Assembly: GCA_016432725.1 (NCBI GenBank)
Contig: JACJDG010000003.1
Coordinates: forward strand, 2,728,001 to 2,792,000
DNA: 64,000 nucleotides
Reading direction: 5' to 3'
From: Streptomyces sp. DHE7-1
GTDB taxonomy: Bacteria > Actinomycetota > Actinomycetes > Streptomycetales > Streptomycetaceae
In this document: one piece after another, positions 39,260-49,812 of the stretch
Position numbering within the stretch: the first letter of the stretch is position 1
How the letters are laid out: the number at the start of each line of letters is the position of its first letter
Position numbers and translations under genes: made by a program
The notes under the pieces: generated by a model
What the model was told of the DNA's origin: nothing
Database searches by the model: none
Seen by the model: only the letters and a program-made list of their open reading frames with translations

Positions 39260-40606
39260 ATGGCCAATTTCGCCAAACCGGACGTGCCGCAGTTCTCGGT
39301 CGACGTCTACCAGAACGAGTACCTGCCCGAGGGCGGCCGTGAGGTCAACGCCATCGTCACCGTGACCGCGACCGGCGGCGGCACGGTGGGCGGCGCCGTC
39401 ACTGCCCCGCACCTGTACGCGCCCGGCCAGGGGCCCTCGGCGGCCGTCGTCGTCATGGTCGACTGCTCGGGCTCCATGGACTATCCGCCGGCCAAGATGC
39501 GCAACGCCCGGGACGCCACGGCCGCCGCGGTCGACACCCTGCGCGACGGGACGCACTTCGCGGTGGTCGGCGGCACGCACGTGGCCAAGGAGGTCTATCC
39601 GGGCGGCGGGCGGCTCGCGGTCGCCGACGCCACCACGCGCGAGCAGGCCAAGCAGGCGCTGCGCCGGCTCGGCGCGGGCGGCGGCACGGCCATCGGCACC
39701 TGGCTGCGGCTCGCCGACCGGCTGCTGTCCTCGGCGGACGTGGCCATCCGGCACGGCATCCTGCTGACCGACGGCCGCAACGAGCACGAGTCGCCGCAGG
39801 ACCTGCGGGCGGCGCTGGACGAGTGCGCCGGACGGTTCACCTGTGACGCGCGTGGCGTGGGCACCGACTGGGAAGTGAAAGAAGTCACAGGCATCGCCTC
39901 CGCCCTGCTCGGCACCGCCGACATCGTCGCCGACCCGGCGGGGCTGGCCGCCGACTTCACGCGGATGATGGAGACGGCGATGGGCAAGGAGGTCGCCGAC
40001 GTGGCCCTGCGGGTGTGGACCCCGGTCGGCGCGAACCTCCGCTTCGTCAAGCAAGTGGCGCCCGCCGTCGAGGAGTTGACGGGCCGCCGCACCGAGGCGG
40101 GACCGCGGGCAGGGGACTACCCCACCGGCTCCTGGGGCGACGAGTCCCGCGACTACCACCTGTGCGTGGAGGTCCCGGCGGCCGGTCTCGGCCAGGAGAT
40201 GCTGGCCGCCCGGATCTCCCTGGTCGTGCCGCAGCCGGACGGGCAGGTGCGGAACCTCGGCGGTCAGGGGCTGGTCAGAGCGGTGTGGACCGACGACATG
40301 GCGGCCTCCACCTCGATCAACCCCCAGGTCGCCCACTACACCGGGCAGGCCGAGCTGGCCCAGGCCATCCAGCAGGGTCTGGACCTTCGCAAAGCGGGCG
40401 ATTTCGAGCGCGCAACGGCCAAACTGGGGCGTGCCGTTCAGCTCGCGAGCGTCTCGGGCAACGCGGATACTGCGAAACTCCTTTCGAAGGTGGTGGACGT
40501 GGTCGACGCCGCGACAGGTACTGTGCGGTTGAAGACGAAGGTCGCGGAGGCCGACGAGATGACCCTCGAGACCCGGTCCACGAAGACTGTTCGTGTGAAG
40601 AAGTGA
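39260..40606 (+). CDS. von Willebrand factor A (VWA) domain protein
   Basis: 448 residues, intact, from ATG 39260. After an N-terminal beta region (VPQFSVDVYQNEYLPEGGREVNAIVTV) the VWA domain carries a complete MIDAS: Asp68-x-Ser70-x-Ser72 (VDCSGSM), Thr in GGGTAIGTW and Asp171 (LLTDGRNEHE). A beta-rich region follows. The last about 80 residues form a TPR-like helical pair (AQAIQQGLDLRKAGDFERATAKLGRAVQLAS) and a short basic end. No signal peptide, so it acts in the cytoplasm. It probably binds a partner through Mg2+, for example the kinase, phosphatase or FHA protein encoded beside it. Confidence 0.92.
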   Translation: MANFAKPDVPQFSVDVYQNEYLPEGGREVNAIVTVTATGGGTVGGAVTAPHLYAPGQGPSAAVVVMVDCSGSMDYPPAKMRNARDATAAAVDTLRDGTHFAVVGGTHVAKEVYPGGGRLAVADATTREQAKQALRRLGAGGGTAIGTWLRLADRLLSSADVAIRHGILLTDGRNEHESPQDLRAALDECAGRFTCDARGVGTDWEVKEVTGIASALLGTADIVADPAGLAADFTRMMETAMGKEVADVALRVWTPVGANLRFVKQVAPAVEELTGRRTEAGPRAGDYPTGSWGDESRDYHLCVEVPAAGLGQEMLAARISLVVPQPDGQVRNLGGQGLVRAVWTDDMAASTSINPQVAHYTGQAELAQAIQQGLDLRKAGDFERATAKLGRAVQLASVSGNADTAKLLSKVVDVVDAATGTVRLKTKVAEADEMTLETRSTKTVRVKK

Positions 40607-40682
40607 CCCGCGGGAGACCGCGGGACAGCCAGAAGAGATCCGGACGTACCGGAGGACCCTCAGGAGAAGGGGAAGCGCCGAC

Positions 40683-42061
40683 ATGCCGACCTGCCCGAAC
40701 GGACACCAGTCGGGTTCCGACGACTGGTGCGAGGTCTGCGGTCACCGCATGGCCGGTGCCGTACCCCCGCCCCCTCCGCCGCCCCGCCCGGCGGCTACGG
40801 CTTCCCGCCGCAGGGCGCGCAGACCGGCGGCCGCCCGCCCGGCCACGAGCCGGAGCTGTGCCCGCAGTGCCGTACGCCCCGTGAGGGCGGCGCGCCCTTC
40901 TGCGAGGAGTGCCGGTGGAACTTCCTGACCAACACGGCCACGTCCTACACCCCGGCCGCCCCGCGCCCGCCGCAGCCCCGCTTCGAGCCGCCGAGCGCGA
41001 CGTACGGCGGCGGTGACTCGTACGAGTACCAGGGCTCGCGTCCCTCCCAGGTGAACCGGCCCGCCGAGCCGATCCCGTCCTTCGGCAGCGAGCCGTCGGG
41101 CCCGACGCCGTTCGCCGGTGAGCGCGGCCCGTCCGGCTTCGGCGGCGGACGGCCGCCGGCCGGTCAGCCGCCGTTCGGCGGCGTACCGGGGCAGCAGGGC
41201 CCGGGCGGTCCCGGCGGTCCGGGTGGTCCTTCCGGCTTCGGCGGCGGCCCCGGTGGCCCGGGCGGCCCGCCGCCCTTCGGCCGTGAGCCCGGCGGCCCCG
41301 GCGGCCTCGGTGGCCCCGGTGGCCCAGGCCCGTCCGGCTTCGGCGGGGACCCCTCGCGTCCGGTTCCGCCGCCGCCCGGTCCGACCCCGCCCGCGGGTCC
41401 CGGCGGTCCGGCCGGCGGTCCGCCGCAGGCCTTCCAGCAGCCCGGCGCACCCGCCTTCCCGCAGGAGACCGGACGGCCCCCGGCCGGTGGCGGCCCCTTC
41501 GGCGGCGGCGAGGACGACTGGGTGATCTCCCCGCCGTCCGGCGGCCCCGGCGGCCCGAACGGCCCCGGCGGCGGCTACGGCTACCCGCAGCCCGGCGCCA
41601 CCCAGGCACCGCCCGGTCACGGCTTCCCGCAGGCGCCGCAGGGCCCGCAGGGTCCGGCCACCTGGACCGCGACCATCGGCCCGGACCGCGACTACTTCAT
41701 GGCGATGATGCAGCGCTCCGGCCCTGAGGCCGCGGGCCTGAACCTGCCCGCCTACTCGCCCGAGCAGCAGCGCACGCTCAGCGGCAACCAGGTCACCATC
41801 GGCCGCCGTCGGCACTCCACCGGCGACACCCCCGACATCGACCTGTCGGTGCCGCCGGAGGACCCGGGCGTCTCGCACCAGCACGCGGTGCTGGTGCAGC
41901 AGCCGGACGGCAACTGGGCGGTCGTCGACCAGAACTCGACGAACGGCACCACGGTCAACGGCTCCGACGAGCCGATCCAGCCGTTCGTGCCGGTGCCGCT
42001 GCAGGACGGCGACCGGGTGCACGTGGGCGCCTGGACGACGATCACCGTCCGCAGGGGCTGA
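40683..42061 (+). CDS. FHA-domain protein with two zinc ribbons and Gly/Pro linker, candidate PknG effector (one apparent frameshift)
   Basis: About 459 residues corrected. The N-terminus MPTCPNGHQSGSDDWCEVCGHRM is zinc-ribbon 1. A C missing from the run at 40782-40785 breaks the frame inside a polyproline stretch. Zinc-ribbon 2 is CPQCRTPREGGAPFCEECRW. A roughly 250-residue linker is dominated by Gly-Pro-Gly repeats. The C-terminal FHA domain has VTIGRRRHSTGDTPDIDLS, the phosphate-binding Ser/His motif GVSHQHA and NSTNGTTVNG. A segment TWTATIGPDRDYF just before it could hold a phosphorylatable Thr, as the ETTS motif does in GarA/OdhI; that is inference. It ends six bases before the convergent methyltransferase stop. 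Confidence 0.92.
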
Positions 42062-42067
42062 GGCATC

Positions 42068-43046
42068 TCACGGGAGGGGCCAGACGTACGGCCCCGCCGG
42101 GTCGTCCAGCCACGCCCGGGTGTGTCCGTCGCCGACCGTGACGCCGTAGCGCTCACGGTCGGGGCAGCCCTCGCGCTCCCAGAGCGCGTGGGCCTCCCGC
42201 GGGTCCAGCGCGCCCCGGGTCAGTTCGAGCAGGAAGCGGAACGGCTCCTGCTCGCGGGCCCGGCCCGGCAGCCCGTCCAGGCACACCGCCTCCGGTTCCG
42301 CCCGGCCCGCGCCGCGCAGCGGCACGAAGTAGGCGGCCGTCGGCAGGAAGCGGCCCTCGGCGTGCCCGGGGTCGCGGACGGTGAGGGCGAGCAGGCCGGT
42401 GGCCAGCGGGGTCAGGATGCGGCCTCCGGGCCGGCACTGGGCAAGCCAGGCGCCCGGCACCGTGGGCAGCCCGCAGGTGGCGATGATCCGGTCGAAGGGC
42501 GCCCGCTCCGGTACCCCCCGCGCGCCGTCGCCGGTGACGACGGCCGGGCGGTACCCGGCCGCGGCCAGGTGCTGCCGGGCCGACTCGGTGATCTCCGGGT
42601 CGAGGTCGACGGTGGTGACGAGGCCGTCGTCGCCGAGCCGGTGGGCGAGCAGGGCGGCGTTGTAGCCGGTGCCGGCGCCCACCTCCAGGACCCGGTCGCC
42701 GTCCGCCACGCGCAGCGCGGCCAGCATCAGCGCCATCAGGGAGGGCTGGCTGCTGGACGAGAGCAGCTCGCCGTCGCGCAGCCGGGTCGCCAGCGGGGTG
42801 TCGTCGTAGGCGCCGCGCACCCAGCGCTCCCGGGCCTCGGGGTCCGGGTTCTGCCCCCAGCGGCGTTCGTAGCCGCCCCTGACCCCGACGTAGTAGTATG
42901 GCACGAACAGGTGCCGGGGCACCGTCGCGAACGCCTCCCGCCACACCGGGTCCTCGTCCCAGGCCCCCTCGGCGTCGATCTCCCGCACCATCGCGGCCCG
43001 CGCCACGGCGGCCAGACGTTCGATCCCGGTGTCGTAGGCGCCCATA
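42068..43046 (-). CDS. protein-L-isoaspartate O-methyltransferase-like SAM methyltransferase
   Basis: About 325 residues from ATG 43046. PCMT-family features are FATVPRHLFVPYYYVG, SSSSQPSLMALMLAAL, the SAM motif VLEVGAGTGYNAALLAHRLG, TVDLDPEITESARQHLAAAGY, and PFDRIIATCGLPTVPGAWLAQCRPGGRILTPL. Such enzymes repair isoaspartyl residues or, in variants, modify peptides. The C-terminal extension (about 90 residues) goes beyond canonical PCMT, so the substrate may differ. It is convergent with the FHA gene and divergent from the haemoglobin gene. Confidence 0.88.
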
Positions 43047-43139
43047 CCCCACAGTAGGGGCGCGAGGCGCCCGGGAGGCCCGGGCGGACGGGGTCCTGGG
43101 CCTGGAGTCCTAAGCCACCGGGTCTGAGACCATGGACGG

Positions 43140-43544
43140 GTGAATGAGATTCGGCGCGGCACGCTTCAGGAGCAGACGTTCTACGAGCAGGTCGGCGGGG
43201 AGGAGACCTTCCGCCGGCTCGTCCACCGTTTCTACGAGGGGGTCGCCGGGGACCCGCTGCTGCGGCCGATGTACCCGGAGGAGGACCTGGGCCCGGCCGA
43301 GGAGCGGCTGACCCTGTTCCTCATGCAGTACTGGGGCGGCCCCACCACCTACAGCGAGAACCGCGGCCACCCGAGGCTGCGCATGCGGCACGTGCCGTTC
43401 ACCGTGAACCGCGCGGCGCACGACGCCTGGCTGAAGCACATGCGGGTCGCCGTCGACGAGCTGGGCCTGGCCGAGGAGCACGAGCGGACGCTGTGGAACT
43501 ACCTGACGTACGCGGCGCAGTCGATGATCAACACCCCCGAATGA
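43140..43544 (+). CDS. glbO: group II truncated haemoglobin
   Basis: 134 residues from GTG 43140. Group II (TrHbO) hallmarks: B10 Tyr32 (RFYEGV), CD1 Tyr45 (MYPEED), proximal His84 in RHVPF and the invariant G8 Trp in HDAWLKHM. LMQYWGGPTTYSENRGHPRLRMRH matches the family motif. These proteins bind O2/NO and are linked to respiration or nitrosative stress. A 5'-adjacent divergent methyltransferase shares the short intergenic region. Confidence 0.95.
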   Translation: MNEIRRGTLQEQTFYEQVGGEETFRRLVHRFYEGVAGDPLLRPMYPEEDLGPAEERLTLFLMQYWGGPTTYSENRGHPRLRMRHVPFTVNRAAHDAWLKHMRVAVDELGLAEEHERTLWNYLTYAAQSMINTPE

Positions 43545-43562
43545 CCAACTGAACCCCGAATT

Positions 43563-43620
43563 CCGGTCGTTCGGCGCCGCATTCCGGTCACGATCCGGTA
43601 TAGACCGGTCGGCAACCGGT
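43563..43620. promoter_or_regulatory. helically phased CCGGT repeats upstream of the ABC exporter
   Basis: CCGGT begins at 43563, 43584, 43595, 43605 and 43616, spacings of 21, 11, 10 and 11 bp, close to whole helical turns. It lies between the haemoglobin stop and the exporter start (43701). Such direct repeats resemble multimeric response-regulator sites in layout, but the regulator is unknown. Confidence 0.45.
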
Positions 43621-43700
43621 TACCCGCGGCCGGTTTCCTCTGCGAGCATCACCCGAGATCGACAGAGCGCTTGCGGAAGTCCGGACGACACGGGGGTCGG

Positions 43701-46700
43701 GTGACGGGGTTCGTCGTCTCACGCGCGCGGGCACACCGCCTGCTGCTCGGCTCCGCCCTGCTCACGGTGCTGCTGACCACCGCCGTGCTGGCCACGCTCA
43801 CGGCCTACTCCGGCGCGATCGGGGACGCGGCGCTGCGCCATGTGCTGAACGACCCGCGCAACGGCTCCGCCACGGCGCTGGTCGTCAAGGCCGACGTCCC
43901 CGTCGGGGAGCGGGCCGCCGCCGACGCCGCCGTACGCGAGGGCGCCCGGAGGACCTTCGACGGGCTGCCGGTGACCGTGCGGACGCTGCGCCGCTCCGGC
44001 CCGTACGCGCTGCCCCGGTCCCTGCGGCCGGCCGCGCGGCGCTCGGGCGACCCGGACCTGACCTATTTCGCGGCCCTGGACCACACCCAGGTGCGGCCCA
44101 CCGCCGGACGGCTCCCGGGGCGGACGGCCGGCGAGATCGAGGTGGCCGTCCCGCAGACCGCCGCCCGGGCGCTCGGGCTCGGGCCCGGCGACCGCCTCAC
44201 CCTGGCCGACCGGCTCGGCGAGGGCCGGGTCCGGGTGCGCGTCACCGGGCTGTACCGGCCCAGCACCGTGAGCGCGCCGTACTGGCGGCTGGACGACCTG
44301 CTCGGCCGCGGTGTGAAGAAGGCCGGCTTCACCACGTACGGTCCGCTGCTCGCCGATCCCTCGGTGCTCGCCGCCGGGCGGGTGAGCACCGGCGGTACGT
44401 CCTGGCTGGCGTCGGCCGGCTTCGACACGATGACGACCGGGCGCACGGGGGAACTGCGCGAGGCCGTGGGGACGGGAAGCGGGCGGCTGCGCAAGGCCAC
44501 CGCCCTGCGCGGGGCGACGGCGGTGACGACCTCCCTGCCGGACGTGCTGGACCGCATCGACCGCTCGCTGCTCGTCGCCCGCTCCACCCTGCTGATCGTC
44601 GCGCTCCAGCTGGTGCTGCTCGGCGGGTACGCGCTGCTGCTGGTGGCCCGGCTGCTGAGCGCCGAACGGGCCGCCGGGACCAGGCTGCTGAGGGCGCGCG
44701 GCGCGTCCCGCCCCGGATCGCCGTCCTCGCCGGGGCCGAGTCCCTGCTGCTCGCCCTCCCCGCGGCCCTCTGCGCGCCGTTCCTCGCCGGACCGCTCACC
44801 ACCCTGCTCACCGCCCACGGCCCGCTGGCCCGTCTCGATCTGCGTCTCGACCTCCCGCCCGCCGGGAGCCCCGGGGTGTGGCTGGTGGCGGTGGCGGTGG
44901 CCCTGGGCTGCGCGCTGACGGTGACCCTCCCGGCGCTGACGGGCACCGGCGAGGAACCGTCCGGACGTCGCGGGCGGCGCGGCGCGGAGTCCGGCCGGAC
45001 GCACCGACCGCGCGTCCCCCGCCTTCGCGGGCGCCGTTCGGCGGGCCCGCGCGGTGCCCGGCCGCGCCGCGCGGGCGGCGGTCTCGTCCCCACCCCGCTC
45101 CGCGCGGGCGCCGACCTGGGCCTGCTCGCCGTGGCCGGCGTCGCGTACTGGCAGGTGCGACAGCAGGGCTCGGGGGCGTCGCCACCGACAGGTCGGGGTC
45201 GCTCGGCGTGGATCCGCTGCTGGTCGCCGCGCCCGCGCTGGCGCTGCTCGCCGGAACCGTGCTGACGCTGCGGCTGCTGCCGCCGGTGGCACGGCTCGCG
45301 GAACGGTGGGCGGCGGCCGGGCGGGGGCTGCCGGCGGCGCTGGCCGGCTGGCAGTTCAGCCGCCGCACCGCGCGTGCGGCGGGACCCGTGCTGCTGCTGG
45401 TGCTCGCCGTCGCGCTCGGCATGCTGGCCATCGGTCAGGGTGCCTCCTGGAACCACTCGCAGGACGACCAGGCCGACTTCCGCGCCGGGGCACCGGTGCG
45501 GGTGCTGGACGCCGGGCAGGGCGGACTCGGGCGCACGGAGGCCTACGCGGCCCTGCCGCGGGTCCGCGGGGCGGTGCCCGTCGCACGCGGCGAGCAGGGC
45601 CTGTCCGGTGACCGTACGGCGACCGTGCTGGCCCTGGACACCGCGCACGCGGCGAACGCGCTGCTGATGCGCCCGGACCTCGCGGACGAACCCGTGCCGA
45701 AGCTGCTGGCCGGGCTGACGCCCGAGGACTCCCCCGTGGGGGCCCGGGTGCCGCCCCACACCGCCCGGCTGCGGCTGACGGCGAACCTGCGCAGCTCCAC
45801 CGGCCCCGGGACGACCGCCGAGGTCACGGTCCGGCTGGAGGACGCGGCCGGAGTGCCGTACTCGTTGCCGGCCGGGCTGCTGCCCGCCGACGGCCGCCCC
45901 CACACCCTCGTCCTCGGCCTCGGCTCCGCCGACGGCCCGGCCCTGCTCACCGGGCTCCGGCTCGACATGCCCCAGCCCGCCGAGCGCGCCGAGCGGCACC
46001 GGTTCACGGTCCGCGACCTGACCGCCGAGGGCACCGACGGGACCCGGCACCCGCTCACCCTGCCGGCGTCCTGGACCACGGCCGTGGAGACCGGCGGCGC
46101 GGCCGTCCCGTCCCCGCGCACCGACCCCGCCCGGCCCCGGACCGTCTCCACCCGGCCCCTGGCCTTCTCCTACGGCACCGGCTACCTGCCCGACGCCGAC
46201 ATGTGGACGGTCGCCTCGGTGTCCGTGCGGCTCCAGGTGGCACGGCCCGCTCCGCCCGAGGTGCGGGCCGTCGCGACCGACCGGTTCCTGACCTCGGCCG
46301 GCGCCCGCACCGGGCAGCGCCTGGACGTCACCGTCGGCGGCGAGAGCCTGCCGGTGCGGATCGTCCGGTCGGTACGGGCGCTGCCCACCACCGGAACCCC
46401 GGCCGCCTCCGCCGAGCACGACGGCGGCGCGGTGCTGGTCGACCTGCGCGCCGCGAACCGGGCGCTGCAGGCGCGGTACGGGGAGAACGCCACCCCGAAC
46501 GAGTGGTGGCTGCGGACCGCGCCCGGGGACGCGGCCCGGGTGGCCGCCTCGGTACGGGCGCTGCCGGACGTCGACCCGGAACAGGTGGTGGTCCGCGACG
46601 AGATCGCCGCCGAGCTGCGCGAGGACCCCTTCGGCGCCGGACCCACGGCCGCGTTCACCGCGGCCGCCGTGGTGGCCGCCGCGCTCGCCGCGGTCGGCTT

Positions 46701-47061
46701 CGCGGTGGGCGCCGCCGGTTCGCTGCGGGCACGCGAGGCGGACTTCGCGGTACTGCGCGCCCTCGGCGCCCCGCGCCGCCGGCTGGCCCGGACGGTCGCC
46801 GCCGAACTCGCCGTGCTGGTGGGCCTGTCCCTCGTGGTGGGCGCCGCCCTGGGCACCGTACTGGCCCGTGGAGTACTGCCGTTGATCGTGCTGACCGGCG
46901 AGGCCACCCGGCCGGTACCCGGGCTGCTGGTGCTGCTGCCGCCCGGACAGGTGGCGCTGCTGCTGGCGGGCGTCGCCGCCGCGCCGCTGGCGGTGGCCGT
47001 GATGACGGCCCTGCGCCGGGCCGATCCGGCCCGGGCACTGCGTGAACAGGGGGGTGAGTGA
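43701..47061 (+). CDS. MacB/FtsX-like ABC exporter permease A, about 1,120 residues (two apparent frameshifts)
   Basis: GTG 43701 with GGGGGT just upstream. TM1 is RLLLGSALLTVLLTTAVLATL. A large extracytoplasmic domain follows, then FtsX-type helices (TLLIVALQLVLLGGYALLLVARLL). A C is missing at 44711-44714, restoring RIAVLAGAESLLLALPAALCAPFLAGPL and WLVAVAVALGCALTVTLPALTG. A G is missing at 45172-45176, restoring GVATDRSGSLGVDPLLVAAPALALLAGTVLTLRLL. A second extracytoplasmic domain and the terminal FtsX module (FAVLRALGAPRRRLARTVAAELAVLVGLSLVVG) complete it. Duplicated FtsX domains are typical of large Streptomyces exporters. The cargo (lipid, peptide or lipoprotein) is unknown. Confidence 0.88.
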
Positions 47062-47062
47062 C

Positions 47063-49774
47063 GTGCGTGCCGTACCGGCCGTGGTCGCGCCCTGGGTGCG
47101 GACCCGGCTGCGGGCCGCTCCCGGTGCCGCACTGGCGCTCGCGCTGCTGGTCGTGCTGACCGCCTGTCTGGCCGGAGCGCTGCCGCGCGCGGTGGACCGG
47201 TACGAGGACGCGGGCCTGCGCCACTCCCTCGCCCAGGCGGGCCCCGAGCGCACCACGTTGAGGGCGACCGCGCCGATACCGGAGGGCGGCGTCTCAGGTG
47301 AGGACCCGGACGTCTCCTTCAGCCCCGAGGCCCTCGAACGGCAGTTCGGGAAACTGCTGCCCGTGGTGGACGGTTCGGTGCCCGTCGACCGCGCCCAGTC
47401 GGCGTACGGCACCTCCACCGACGACAGCACCGCGGTGCTCGAACCGTGGCTCCCCCGCCCGACCGGCCTGCCGGCCAAGGTCACGCTGGTCGCGCAGAGC
47501 GGCCTGGCCGGACACGCCCGCGTCAGCGCGGGCCGGCTGCCCCGGGCCCCGGCCCGGCAGGACGGGGACGAGGCCGAGGCCGCCGTCTCCGCCGCCACCG
47601 CCGAGGCCCTGCACATCAAGCCGGGTTCGGTCATCCACGTGCCCAGGCTCGGCGGCCCCCTCACCGTCCGGATCACCGGAATCCTCGCCCCGCGCGACCC
47701 GGCCGGCGCCTACTGGTCGACGGTGCCGCTGCTGCGCACGCCCGCGCTGGAGCGGCTGCCCGAGCCCGGCCCGCCGCAGACCTACTGGCACGGCGCCCTC
47801 CTGCTCCCGCCGGAGGCCACCCTCGCCGTGCTGGGCAGCGGCAGGAACCCCTTCCGCTACTGGCACTTCGCTCCCGACACCGGCGGCGGGCAGGCCCATG
47901 GGCTGGACCGGCTGCGGTCCGGCGTCGCGTCGCTGGAGTCCGGCCCGGGCCTGCGGCGGGCCCGCTCCCTCACCGATCCGGACCTGGACGTGAGTTCCGG
48001 CCTGGACGACGTGGCCGTCGCCTTCGGACGGCTGCGGTCGGGCATCTCCCCCCTGGTCGGGGTGGCCGCCGCCGGCACCGCCACGGTCGCCGCCGTCGTC
48101 CTGCTCATGGCGGGCGGCCTGGCCGCCGACCGGCGCCGTACCGAGCTCGCCCTGCTGCGCGCCCGAGGCGTCTCCCTGCCCGGCCTCACCGGCCGGCTGC
48201 TGGCCGAGACCGCGGTGGTCGCCGTGCCGGCCGGGGCGCTGGGCCTCACGGCGGCACTCGTCCTCCTCCCGGGCGCCCGCGCCGGGTACGCCGTCGCCGC
48301 CGCCCTCACCGTCACCCTGGCAGCCTGCGCCGCCCTCCCGCTGCACGCCGTGCTCGCCCACCGCTCGGTGCGGCTGACGGGCCCCCGGGAGGACATGACC
48401 TCGGTGCGCCCCTCCCGCCGCCGCACGGTCGCCGAACTGACCCTGCTGGCACTGGCGGCCGGAGCGGTGGCCACCTTGCGCGACAGGGGCACCTCGGCAG
48501 GCCTACTGGTGTCCCTGGCACCGGTACTGACCGGCGTCATCGCGGCCCTGCTGCTGCTCCGTCTCCACCCGCTGCTGCTGCGCCGCCTGGCCCGCCCGGC
48601 CGGCCGGCTGCGGGGCGCGGTGGCCCCGCTGTCCCTCGCCCGCGCCGCCCGCACCCGTGCCTCCTCGGTGCTGCCGCTGCTGGCCCTGCTGACCGCCCTG
48701 ACCACGGCGGCCTTCGGCGGCTCCGTCCTGGCGGGCGTGGCCGAGGCCCGGGACCACGCGGCCCTGCTCACCGTCGGGACCGACGCCCGCCTGGACTCGG
48801 CCACCGCGCTGCCGGACGGCCTGGCCGCACGGGTCCGCGCCCTGCCCGGGGTGCGCGGGGTGACCCCGGCGGCCATCACCTACGAGGCGACCCCGACGGA
48901 CGGCGTGGCCACCGTGCCGCTGGTGGGCGTGGACCCGCCCGCGTACGCCGAGCTGACGGCCCGGACCGGCCTCGGCGCCCTCACGGCAGGGCAGTTGAAG
49001 GGCTCGGACGCGCACTCGGTCCCGGCCGTCGCCTCCCCCGCCGTCGCACGGAACTACGGCATCCGGCGGCCCTTCCTGGTGCGGCTCACGGACGGCAGCA
49101 CGATCACCGTCCTGATCACCGCCGTCCGCGACCGCACCCCGGCGGCGCCCGCCGGAGACTTCCTGGTCGTGGACCGCGCCGGGCTACCGTCGTCCGCCGC
49201 CCGGCCGACGACGCTGCTGCTGACCGGCGCCCGCCCGGACGCCGCGGCGCTGCGCCGCGCGGCCCCCGCCTCGGCCACGGTCCGGCTCCGCACCGAGGAG
49301 CGCGCCGGATACGCCGACTCGCCCCTGCAGAGCGGCGCCGGGCACGTCTACACGGCGGCGGTGGCGGCGGGCGCCGGCTTCGCCGTGCTCGCCCTGCTCC
49401 TCGCGCTGCTGCGGGCGGCCCCGGAACGCGCCGCGCTCCTCGCCCGGCTGCGCACCATGGGGCTCACCCGGGCCCAGGGCCGCCGCCTCCTCGTCCTGGA
49501 GTCGCTCCCGCAGGCCATCCTCGCCGCGGCCGGCGGCACGCTGACCGGCTGGGCCGCCGTTCACGTCCTCTCCCCCGGCATCGACCTGACGACCATCGCC
49601 CTCGCCTCGTCCCAGACGCCGGTGGGCAGGGCCGTCCTCCGCCCGGACGCCTGGTCCCTGACCCTCCCGGCCCTCACGGTCGTGGCCCTGGCGGCGGGAG
49701 TCGCCGTCACCCAGGCCTGGTGGACCACCCGCCGGAACTCGGCCCGAGAACTACGAGCGGGAGACCCTCAGTGA
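47063..49774 (+). CDS. MacB/FtsX-like ABC exporter permease B
   Basis: About 903 residues, intact. GTG 47063 has a G-rich site eight bases upstream; GTG 47054 and 47042 are in-frame alternatives overlapping the previous gene. TM1 is GAALALALLVVLTACLAGALP. The first FtsX module is LVGVAAAGTATVAAVVLLMAGGLAADRRRTELALLRARGVSLPGLTGRLLAETAVVAVPAGALG. Middle helices are LTLLALAAGAV and LVSLAPVLTGVIAALLLLRL. The last module is FAVLALLLALLRAAPERAALLARLRTMGLTRAQGRRLLVLESLPQAILAAAGG. It pairs with permease A and the ATPase downstream in one operon. Confidence 0.9.
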   Translation: MRAVPAVVAPWVRTRLRAAPGAALALALLVVLTACLAGALPRAVDRYEDAGLRHSLAQAGPERTTLRATAPIPEGGVSGEDPDVSFSPEALERQFGKLLPVVDGSVPVDRAQSAYGTSTDDSTAVLEPWLPRPTGLPAKVTLVAQSGLAGHARVSAGRLPRAPARQDGDEAEAAVSAATAEALHIKPGSVIHVPRLGGPLTVRITGILAPRDPAGAYWSTVPLLRTPALERLPEPGPPQTYWHGALLLPPEATLAVLGSGRNPFRYWHFAPDTGGGQAHGLDRLRSGVASLESGPGLRRARSLTDPDLDVSSGLDDVAVAFGRLRSGISPLVGVAAAGTATVAAVVLLMAGGLAADRRRTELALLRARGVSLPGLTGRLLAETAVVAVPAGALGLTAALVLLPGARAGYAVAAALTVTLAACAALPLHAVLAHRSVRLTGPREDMTSVRPSRRRTVAELTLLALAAGAVATLRDRGTSAGLLVSLAPVLTGVIAALLLLRLHPLLLRRLARPAGRLRGAVAPLSLARAARTRASSVLPLLALLTALTTAAFGGSVLAGVAEARDHAALLTVGTDARLDSATALPDGLAARVRALPGVRGVTPAAITYEATPTDGVATVPLVGVDPPAYAELTARTGLGALTAGQLKGSDAHSVPAVASPAVARNYGIRRPFLVRLTDGSTITVLITAVRDRTPAAPAGDFLVVDRAGLPSSAARPTTLLLTGARPDAAALRRAAPASATVRLRTEERAGYADSPLQSGAGHVYTAAVAAGAGFAVLALLLALLRAAPERAALLARLRTMGLTRAQGRRLLVLESLPQAILAAAGGTLTGWAAVHVLSPGIDLTTIALASSQTPVGRAVLRPDAWSLTLPALTVVALAAGVAVTQAWWTTRRNSARELRAGDPQ

Positions 49775-49812
49775 CGGCGCCGGCCGCGGGCAGGCGCGCC
49801 CCGGTGGCCGCG

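Noticed and set aside
38465..40606. Apparent PP2C-VWA fusion protein
   Set aside because: Restoring one G at 39139-39142 creates a normal PP2C stop at 39154. The VWA protein has its own start at 39260.
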